Part shown: positions 1 to 5,551 of the stretch, piece after piece | Layout of the letters: every line of letters starts with the position of its first letter | Position numbering within the stretch: position 1 is the stretch's first letter | Origin: an uncultured Planctomycetaceae bacterium | GTDB taxonomy: Bacteria > Planctomycetota > Planctomycetia > Pirellulales > JACPPG01 | Reading direction: 5' to 3' | NCBI GenBank assembly: GCA_945957305.1 | Contig: CAMFLN010000261.1 | Span: 1-5,714 of the forward strand | DNA length: 5,714 nucleotides | The notes under the pieces: model-generated | What the model was told of the DNA's origin: nothing | Databases searched by the model: none | Seen by the model: the letters and a program-made list of their open reading frames with translations, nothing else | Translations under genes and position numbers: made by a program

Positions 1-993
1 GAGTTCGGACACTGCGAGGAGAAAGAGACGCCACCTCTGCAGCCAGCGCGCCGCTTCCTTCTGACCAAATGTTGTTTTCAGAATGTCCAGTACCTCGCCG
101 TGGTGCGCGTCGAGGTTTTCCAGCCATGCCAGGGCGGTGCGCTGGTAGTGTGTCCCGTCCCATCGACATTGCTGGATCAAGGTCAGGTCACTATCAAATT
201 GCCGGAGCAACGTGGCGCTGGGCATCATCCCGCCAGTGAAAAAATAGCGCCCCATCCAATCGGCGGACGATTCCGTTTCGAAAGGATAAGCCCATTCTCG
301 ATGGCAGAAGTGATGCACGAACAATCGTCCGTCGGTCTTGAGCCAAGTGGCAATCCGCGCGAGCAGCAATTTGTAATTCCGCATGTGTTCGAACATCTCA
401 ACCGACACAACGCGATCGAAGGGGCCAACGCCGGCGCCCTGTGGTGGCGCGAAGTGATTCATATCCGCGGTGATCACGCGCAGGTTCGCCAATCCGCGTT
501 CTGCGGCGGCGGCCTCGATGAATTCTCGTTGCCGGAGCGAGTTCGAGACGGCCGTAATGCGGCTCGCTGGATATTTTTCGGCCATCCACAGCGACAGTGA
601 GCCCCAACCGCACCCCAACTCCAGGATCTCGTGGCCGTCCTGTAGTTCGGCATGTTGACACGTCAGGGTGAGCGCCGTCTCTTCAGCTTCGGCCAGTGAA
701 CAGTCAGCCTCCGGAAAAAAGCAACAGCTGTACTTCAGACGCGGACCAAGCATTGCCGCAAAGAAGGCCGCGGGAAGTTCGTAATGTTGTTCGTTCGCCT
801 TTTCAGGAAGCGGCGCGATAGGGCCATCATGGAGTGATCTCTCAAAGTCGCCGCGTTCAGCCGTTTGTGCTCGGGCGGCTTCCGCGCAATCGATGAGGCG
901 CTGTTGGCAAAGGCGGCGAATGGACCGCCTTGCGAACCAGTCGGGAACGAATCCACGCTCCACGGCCGCGATGCCAATGCTCAGCAGACTCAT
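1..993 (-). CDS. CFA-like class I SAM-dependent methyltransferase (3' end cut by window edge)
   Basis: The frame is open from ATG at 993 to the window edge: 331 codons without a stop. It belongs to the cyclopropane-fatty-acyl-phospholipid synthase-like methyltransferases, a group that also includes plant coclaurine N-methyltransferase-like proteins. Visible marks are the substrate-site segment YELPAAFF with YSCCFF (C90), SAM motif I ILELGCGWGS at 123-132, VEMFEHM at 198-204, VHHFCHREW at 226-234 and YFFTGGMMPS at 250-259. There is no separate N-terminal CFA lipid domain, unlike its neighbour. The C-terminus stops at LAVSEL; family members usually run some 15-20 residues further, so little is missing. 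The start overlaps the stop of the upstream CFA gene as ATGA (990-993), and a good ribosome site, GGGGAG (1000-1005), lies 6 nt before it. The likely role is SAM-dependent methyl transfer in the same lipid pathway as the CFA gene. The acceptor is unknown. Confidence 0.85.
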   Translation of the reverse strand, partial: MSLLSIGIAAVERGFVPDWFARRSIRRLCQQRLIDCAEAARAQTAERGDFERSLHDGPIAPLPEKANEQHYELPAAFFAAMLGPRLKYSCCFFPEADCSLAEAEETALTLTCQHAELQDGHEILELGCGWGSLSLWMAEKYPASRITAVSNSLRQREFIEAAAAERGLANLRVITADMNHFAPPQGAGVGPFDRVVSVEMFEHMRNYKLLLARIATWLKTDGRLFVHHFCHREWAYPFETESSADWMGRYFFTGGMMPSATLLRQFDSDLTLIQQCRWDGTHYQRTALAWLENLDAHHGEVLDILKTTFGQKEAARWLQRWRLFLLAVSEL

Positions 994-2342
994 AGGGCAC
1001 TCCCCACGGCGCGCGCGGTTGGGCGACTGTCGACTGTCGCGTCCGCACCGCTTGATGAGAATCCCGAGTGATACGAAGTGGCGGCTGCCTGAGTGATGGC
1101 AAGTGGATCACGACGGCAGGCATAATTGTCAAAGACCATTTGTACGACGCCGACATGCCGCTCTTCAAAGGCCGCTTCGCAGTAACAGAGGTAATACTGC
1201 CAGAGACGCAGCAGGTTCGTGGAATAACCCAATTCTTTGGCCTCTTGCAATCGACGAGCCAGGTTGGCGCGCCACCTGCGAAGTGTCTCGGCATAATGCG
1301 GTGCCATATCTTCGAGATGCACCAGGCGAAACCGGCTGACGCGGCCCACGGATTCAAGAATCGACGCCACGCTCGGCAGGCATCCCCCGGGGAAGATGTA
1401 GCGGCGAATGAAATCGATGGACCCCAAATATCGTTGATAGCCGCGATCGGGCATCACGATCGCTTGCAGCAGCATCGATCCGGCGGGCTTCAGCAGCGCG
1501 GCGCATTGCCGGAAGTAGGTGTCCAAGAATTCATGTCCGACCGCCTCGATCATTTCAATCGAGACAAGCTTGTCGAACTGGCCCTGCAAGTCTCGGTAAT
1601 CCTCGAGCCGCAAGTCGATCTGATCGGCAAGGCCCGCCTCGCCAATACGTTCGCGCGCCAGTTCGAATTGCGCGCGAGAAACGGTGGTCGTTGTGACCCG
1701 ACAGCAGCAATGCTGTGCTGCATGAACGGCAAAGCCTCCCCAACCGGAGCCGATTTCGAGCAGCTGGTCGCCGCTGCCCAGCGCAAGCTTACGGCACGTC
1801 CGGTCAAACTTCTCCCGCGATGCCTCGGCAAGCGTGGTGGTCGCGGACCGAAAGATTCCGCACGAGTAGGCCCAGGTGTCATCCAACCAGAGCTGAAAGA
1901 AGTCATTGCCCAGGTCGTAATGAGCGCGAATATTTCGCTGACTGCCGAGTCTGGTGTTGGCATTCCATCGATGCACAGCCTGCTGCAACCAGCGAAAGAG
2001 ACGAGAGCCGGGACCGTCAAGGTCGTTGAGCGCCGCTTGGTTCCGCACCAAGATACGGAACAACGTCGTCAGGTCATCGCAATCCCAGTCGCCACGCATG
2101 TAGGCCGCCGCGCCGCCCAGGCTGCCGCCCAGCAGCAGCTGACGGTAAAAGCGCGAAGCGCGCACGCGCACCGTTGCCGCTAGGGAGCCTTCTGTTCCGA
2201 AACGCGCGCGTGCATCGCCGTCAACGAGGTGCACCGCACCATCAGAAATCCGCCGCAAACCGCGCAGCACAAACTGACGCATGCAGCGGTCGATCAAGCC
2301 AGACGCCTTGGTGGGGAATTCGGCCATGGGGTTACGAATCAT
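990..2342 (-). CDS. cfa: Cyclopropane-fatty-acyl-phospholipid synthase family protein
   Basis: This 450-residue protein has the full two-domain CFA layout. The N-terminal lipid-binding part is at about 20-125, including YMRGDWDCDDL at 81-91. It is followed by RNIRAHYDLGNDFF (136-149) and the methyltransferase domain with motif I LLEIGSGWGG (194-203). Aligned by eye to E. coli Cfa, the active-site cysteine is C161 (YSCGIF), the glutamate is E266 (IEAVG) and the tyrosine is Y350 (APHY). The position of the bicarbonate-site histidine is Q293 (LLQAI). The family adds a methylene from SAM to unsaturated phospholipid acyl chains at the membrane, but some relatives only methylate, so the product is uncertain. 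The residues after about 427 are a loose tail. The start ATG overlaps the DUF1365 stop as ATGA (2339-2342). There is no clear ribosome site, so coupled translation is likely; the ATG at 2327 (residue 6) is an alternative start. Confidence 0.9.
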   Translation of the reverse strand: MIRNPMAEFPTKASGLIDRCMRQFVLRGLRRISDGAVHLVDGDARARFGTEGSLAATVRVRASRFYRQLLLGGSLGGAAAYMRGDWDCDDLTTLFRILVRNQAALNDLDGPGSRLFRWLQQAVHRWNANTRLGSQRNIRAHYDLGNDFFQLWLDDTWAYSCGIFRSATTTLAEASREKFDRTCRKLALGSGDQLLEIGSGWGGFAVHAAQHCCCRVTTTTVSRAQFELARERIGEAGLADQIDLRLEDYRDLQGQFDKLVSIEMIEAVGHEFLDTYFRQCAALLKPAGSMLLQAIVMPDRGYQRYLGSIDFIRRYIFPGGCLPSVASILESVGRVSRFRLVHLEDMAPHYAETLRRWRANLARRLQEAKELGYSTNLLRLWQYYLCYCEAAFEERHVGVVQMVFDNYACRRDPLAITQAAATSYHSGFSSSGADATVDSRPTARAVGSAL

Positions 2343-3178
2343 GAGGGGACTGATTGCTCTGCTGTATCTTGTCGCTGGTTGCGGGCTGCCACCGCCGATC
2401 GCTGTGCTGCTAAGTCACGCGGCGTTGCCGTTTCTGTTCGCGGATGTGGCACGAAGGGGATGCCTTTAAGCCAAATTAATACCGCTTGCCAGTAGATCCG
2501 CGCCAACACTTGCGCCGTCATGAATGGGTAGCGCACCAGAACCTTGGCAAGATTCTGCGACGTGAAGGGCAGGCGGTTGAGCACTAGCGACGCGGCAAAA
2601 GTTCGTTGGCCGGCCTGCAGGCATCTGATACCCAGAGCCAGACGCCGACCCGGCGCGGTGATGCGAAAGCGATAGTCGAGGTCCATCGTCATGAAGGGAG
2701 AGACATGCAGCTCTTTGGCGTGCCGCGCGGTGAAGACTTTTCCAGGCTGTAATTCACGCAAATCCGACACGTAGCATCGTCGCTCGCGCCAGGGTGTATT
2801 GGTCACCTCGGCAACGACAGCCTCGACACGATCACCAGCGACGCTGTAGCAGTAGTAAAAACTGACGGGGTTCATCACAAAGCCGAAGTACCGCAGATGA
2901 GTCAACAGTCGAATCGGGCCTGCGGGCCGCCAACCGGTGCGCGTCTCGACCAGGTTACGCACGGCTGTTTCAAGTGGCTGCTCAACCGGCCCCAAATAAT
3001 CCGAGCGACGAAAGGTGGCAAATAGCTGGAGCTTGTCCGACCATACGCCGCACGGTCCGAAGAGTTTTTCCAACTCGGCCAGATCCACGAAGACGAGGAA
3101 CAGCCGATAGCGAAAGCTCCTCGCTAAGGGGCCGAACCGGCGGTGATGGATGTGCCCTTCGTAGATGCAACTGTGCAC
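2339..3178 (-). CDS. DUF1365 family protein
   Basis: This 279-residue protein has the features of DUF1365: YEGHIHHRR near the N-terminus (6-14), FRYRLF (22-27), LRYFGFVMNPVSFYYCY (95-111), EVTNTPWRERRCY (124-136), KELHVSPFMTMDLDY (155-169) and a C-terminal hydrophobic segment with WLKGIPFVPHP (236-246). The biochemical function of DUF1365 is not established. It is repeatedly found between an FAD-dependent oxidoreductase and a CFA enzyme, exactly as here, which implies a step in acyl-chain modification. The start is GTG at 3178. It was chosen because the family's conserved N-terminus begins right there and no later start would keep it. It lies inside the 3' end of the upstream gene (55-nt overlap) with only a weak purine-rich stretch before it. 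The stop overlaps the CFA start. Confidence 0.87.
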   Translation of the reverse strand: MHSCIYEGHIHHRRFGPLARSFRYRLFLVFVDLAELEKLFGPCGVWSDKLQLFATFRRSDYLGPVEQPLETAVRNLVETRTGWRPAGPIRLLTHLRYFGFVMNPVSFYYCYSVAGDRVEAVVAEVTNTPWRERRCYVSDLRELQPGKVFTARHAKELHVSPFMTMDLDYRFRITAPGRRLALGIRCLQAGQRTFAASLVLNRLPFTSQNLAKVLVRYPFMTAQVLARIYWQAVLIWLKGIPFVPHPRTETATPRDLAAQRSAVAARNQRQDTAEQSVPS

Positions 3179-4425
3179 GGTTCGATTCTCTGGTCGAATT
3201 GCTGGGCGACGGCGATCGCACTCTGGACGCCGTCCTCATGAAAACCATATCCCCAATACGCGCCGCAATAATGCGTTCGCCGCTTGCCGCTGATCTCCTT
3301 GTGACGGCGCTGTGCAGCGATCGAGGCCTGGGTCATCAGCGGATGGTGGTACGTCATGCGGCGTAACACGGACTGCGGGTCGATCGCACCGTCGTCATTC
3401 AGCGTTACGAGAAACTGCGTTTCGTCCTCGATGCTTTGCAGCCGATTCAGCCAGTAAGTCACCTTGACCCCGGTGGCCGCTGCAGCCGGCACGTGGTAAT
3501 TCCAGCTGGCCCAGGCGCGCCGCCGCCTTGGCAGCAGCGAGGTATCCGTATGCAGGACGGCTTCGTTGCGCTGGAAGGTAAAAGCTCCCAGGATTTCGTT
3601 TTCGGCCGGACTCGGGTCTGCGAGCAATGCGAACGCTTGATCTCCATGTGTCGCAATAATGACGCGATCGAAGCATTCCGGAGCTGCGCCAATGAATTCG
3701 AGGACGACCTCGTGCGGCAAACGCCGAATGCGTTGTACGGGGCACGCCATCCGGACGGCGAACGTCCGGGTGCGACGCATCGCTTCGATGTATCTGGCTG
3801 CCCCGCCCGAGATCGTCCGCCATTGCGGCCGATCGGCCAGGGAGAGCAGGCCATGATTGACGCAGAACTGGACAAAGTGGCGAGCTGGAAAATCGAGAAT
3901 GCGGTTCGGCGGCGCCGACCAAATCGCGGCCCCCATGGGGATCAAGTAATGTTCCCAAAAGCACTGGCTGTAGCGTTCCCGATCGGCGTACTCGCGCAAC
4001 GTTGAAGTGTGATCATCGCCATAGAGCAGTGCTGGTGCCCGGCGGTTGAAACGCACAATGTCGCTCAGCATTCGATAGAACGTCGGCCGGGCAAGATTCG
4101 TGCGCTGGGCAAAGAGCCCGTTAATTCCTGTGCCGCAGTATTCCCAACCTGAACGGTCCGAACGCACGCTGAAGCTCATGTCGCTGGGCTGCGTCGCGAC
4201 ATTGAGTTGGCCGAGTAACTTGGAAAAGAGTGGGTAGTTGCGTTCGTTGTAAACAATGAACCCGGTGTCCAGCGCGTACTGCCGACCGGCAGAGGAGACA
4301 TTCACCGTGTTGGTATGTCCGCCGAGGCGCGCATCGGCCTCGAGGACGGTGACGTCATGGTGATCGGCCAACAGCCACGCCACGGTCAAGCCCGAGATTC
4401 CGGATCCGACGACGGCGATTTTCAC
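3124..4425 (-). CDS. FAD/NAD(P)-binding amine-oxidase-like protein (COG2907 type)
   Basis: This 433-residue flavoprotein opens with the Rossmann dinucleotide motif GSGISG (7-12), the acidic end of the second strand in VTVLEAD (25-31) and RLGGHTNT (33-40), as in the amine oxidase / phytoene desaturase superfamily. Near the C-terminus YCGAYWGYGFHEDG (386-399) is the signature segment of the COG2907 group. The length is normal for that group. The protein probably oxidises or dehydrogenates a lipid substrate; the substrate is not known, and the link to lipids comes from its DUF1365 and CFA neighbours. It is the first gene of the minus-strand operon. The start is GTG at 4425 with ribosome site GGGGAG (4433-4438) 7 nt upstream. 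The GSGISG motif starting at residue 7 rules out a later start. Its last 17 codons and stop overlap the DUF1365 gene. Confidence 0.88.
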   Translation of the reverse strand: MKIAVVGSGISGLTVAWLLADHHDVTVLEADARLGGHTNTVNVSSAGRQYALDTGFIVYNERNYPLFSKLLGQLNVATQPSDMSFSVRSDRSGWEYCGTGINGLFAQRTNLARPTFYRMLSDIVRFNRRAPALLYGDDHTSTLREYADRERYSQCFWEHYLIPMGAAIWSAPPNRILDFPARHFVQFCVNHGLLSLADRPQWRTISGGAARYIEAMRRTRTFAVRMACPVQRIRRLPHEVVLEFIGAAPECFDRVIIATHGDQAFALLADPSPAENEILGAFTFQRNEAVLHTDTSLLPRRRRAWASWNYHVPAAAATGVKVTYWLNRLQSIEDETQFLVTLNDDGAIDPQSVLRRMTYHHPLMTQASIAAQRRHKEISGKRRTHYCGAYWGYGFHEDGVQSAIAVAQQFDQRIEPCTVASTKGTSITAGSAP

Positions 4426-4465
4426 CGGCTCACTCCCCGCGCTAATCGCAGTGACCTGAATAAAA

Positions 4466-4482
4466 CGTTCAAATCGTTCATT
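4466..4482 (+). promoter_or_regulatory. Operator-like element, copy A (lipid operon)
   Basis: CGTTCAAATCGTTCATT contains two CGTTC boxes 9 bp apart as direct repeats, with an A-rich flank on the left. It matches copy B at 16 of 17 positions. It lies 5 bp beyond the -10 box of the lipid operon promoter, at about +1 to +16, a repressor position. The likely binder is the adjacent MerR-type regulator, because CarH-type proteins bind head-to-tail direct repeats; this is inference. Confidence 0.65.
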
Positions 4483-4487
4483 TGTTG

Positions 4488-4516
4488 GTTATAGGAGGGC
4501 GGCACTCCTGCGTCAA
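4488..4516 (-). promoter_or_regulatory. Predicted sigma-70-like promoter of the lipid operon
   Basis: Read on the minus strand, the -35 box is TTGACG (4516-4511), the spacer is exactly 17 nt and the -10 box is TATAAC (4493-4488). Each box differs from consensus at one position. Transcription would start near 4481, giving a leader of about 56 nt before the GTG at 4425. The 17-bp element at 4466-4482 then covers the start point and the first bases of the transcript. Confidence 0.72.
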
Positions 4517-4580
4517 GTGTTACCGTCTATATTGGCTAATTCTTAGCTACAATGAAGACTTTTAGGATTTAGGGGCTGCC

Positions 4581-4609
4581 TGGACTTCATCTCTAACACG
4601 ACATATAAT
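4581..4609 (+). promoter_or_regulatory. Predicted sigma-70-like promoter of the regulator unit
   Basis: A perfect -10 box TATAAT (4604-4609) is preceded, after a 17-nt spacer, by TGGACT (4581-4586), which matches 4 of 6 positions of the -35 consensus. The start point would be near 4616, leaving a short leader of about 20 nt before the ATG at 4637. The 17-bp element begins at the base right after the -10 box. Confidence 0.68.
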
Positions 4610-4626
4610 CGTTCGAATCGTTCATT
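4610..4626 (+). promoter_or_regulatory. Operator-like element, copy B (regulator unit)
   Basis: CGTTCGAATCGTTCATT is the second copy of the 9-bp-spaced CGTTC direct repeat, on the same strand as copy A and 144 bp from it. It abuts the TATAAT box and covers the expected start point. A repressor bound here would block the regulator's own promoter, which predicts autorepression. Confidence 0.65.
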
Positions 4627-4636
4627 GGATGCCGTT

Positions 4637-5533
4637 ATGAATCAGCCCCTTTCGCCCAAGCAAGTCGCCCAGGCCATCGGCGTGAGCGAATCCTCGCTCA
4701 AACGTTGGTGCGATCGCGGACTGCTGAAAACGGTGCGCACCGCCGGCGGCCATCGACGCCTCGAACTGGGAGATGTTTTGCGGTTCCTGCGCACCTCGGG
4801 CCACCAGGTCGCGCGCCCCGATCTCATCGGACTTCCGCCGCAGGCAGGTCAAGGAACCACCGCGCGAAATAAGGCACGCGAACGAGTCCGCGACGCGCTC
4901 TTGGCAGGCGACGAGCAGCTGTGCCGGCGGATTGTTTATGACCTCTATGTAGCCGGGCATTCGGCCTGCGACATTTGCGATAATGTCCTGGCCGGAGCCT
5001 TTCACGAAATCGGGCACGGTTGGGAATGCGGCAAGGTCCAGGTCTACCGCGAGAGGCGTGCCTGCGAGATTGCTCTCAAGGCGTTATACGATTTGCGGCG
5101 CGCCCTCCCGGATCCGGCCGTCGATGCGCCCTTGGCGATCGGCGGTTCACTCGAGTTTGATCCTTACTGCCTGCCGACCGCGATGGTCGAACTGGTGCTG
5201 CGCGAGTCGGGTTGGCGGGCAATGTCCCTGGGAACGATGTTGCCGCCGGCGACGCTCGCCGAAGCAGTTCGCGAAAATGAGCCAGACGTGTTGTGGATCA
5301 GCATTTCCACGATTCGCAGTGTCCCCGAATTCCTCGACGAATACTCGCAACTGCACGATCTGGCGACGACCCTCGGCAGCGCGGTCGTTGTTGGGGGGCG
5401 AGCCATAACAGCCGAGATACGGCGGCAACTCAGTTATTCAGCCTTTGGCGATACGCTGCGGCATCTTGTAACCTTCGTCGAGGCGATGGACCGTCGCACG
5501 CAACGTGTGCGGAAGAGAACAGCAAGACCATAA
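4637..5533 (+). CDS. MerR-HTH regulator with degenerate B12-binding domain (CarH/LitR-like)
   Basis: This 298-residue protein starts with a MerR-type winged helix (about 5-53: KQVAQAIGVSESSLKRW, then TAGGHRR at 35-41, typical of CarH/MlrA). A helical bundle follows (about 76-155, with EIGHGW at 124-129), then a B12-binding Rossmann-like fold (about 165-285, with SLGTMLP at 197-203 and VVVGGRAI at 250-257). This is the layout of the adenosylcobalamin photoreceptor CarH/LitR. Key residues differ. The E/DxHxxG motif reads DPYCLP (175-180), so the axial histidine is Tyr177. The W-x9-EH motif reads W129-x9-E139-R140. C111 and C114 form a CxxC in the bundle. It probably controls both divergent units through the 17-bp elements. 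The ligand is unknown. ATG 4637 is preferred over the in-frame TTG at 4625, which lies within the operator; a weak GGA (4627-4629) precedes the ATG. Confidence 0.85.
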   Translation: MNQPLSPKQVAQAIGVSESSLKRWCDRGLLKTVRTAGGHRRLELGDVLRFLRTSGHQVARPDLIGLPPQAGQGTTARNKARERVRDALLAGDEQLCRRIVYDLYVAGHSACDICDNVLAGAFHEIGHGWECGKVQVYRERRACEIALKALYDLRRALPDPAVDAPLAIGGSLEFDPYCLPTAMVELVLRESGWRAMSLGTMLPPATLAEAVRENEPDVLWISISTIRSVPEFLDEYSQLHDLATTLGSAVVVGGRAITAEIRRQLSYSAFGDTLRHLVTFVEAMDRRTQRVRKRTARP

Positions 5534-5551
5534 CCAACTGCGGTGAAGATC

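Larger units (their letters stand above)
4426..4636. promoter_or_regulatory. Divergent intergenic control region
   Basis: These 211 bp separate the lipid operon (minus) from the regulator unit (plus). It is clearly more AT-rich than the flanking genes. It holds two outward-facing sigma-70-like promoters, two copies of a 17-bp element, one at each transcription start, and two short dyads. No credible gene lies in it. Confidence 0.8.

Noticed and set aside
100..600. Plus-strand open frame of 166 codons at the left end
   Set aside because: It mirrors the methyltransferase on the minus strand, whose motifs run continuously through this stretch up to the edge.
1068..2183. Long open frame (371 codons) on the plus strand
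   Set aside because: It lies wholly antisense to the well-supported CFA gene, has no recognisable domain, and is explained by the GC-rich codon usage of the opposite strand.
3436..4005. Plus-strand open frame of 189 codons
   Set aside because: It is antisense to the flavoprotein gene, which has clear motifs at both ends; the translated product shows no family features.
4466..4482. CGTTC/GAACG boxes as ECF sigma promoter elements
   Set aside because: GAAC resembles ECF -35 boxes, but no matching -10 at proper spacing exists on either side, whereas sigma-70-like boxes with 17-bp spacers are present at both promoters.
4493..4509. AGGAG-N7-CTCCT as a transcription terminator
   Set aside because: The stem is only 5 bp, has no following T run on either strand, and lies upstream of both genes.
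4493..4546. AGGAGG on the plus strand as ribosome site of a small gene
   Set aside because: The only nearby start (GTG 4517) is too far from it and gives a 9-codon peptide; the AGGAGG lies between the promoter boxes of the opposite strand.
4625..4636. TTG at 4625 as the regulator start
   Set aside because: It would lie inside operator copy B and leave a leader of only about 9 nt from the predicted transcription start. The ATG at 4637 begins right before the HTH and fits the family.
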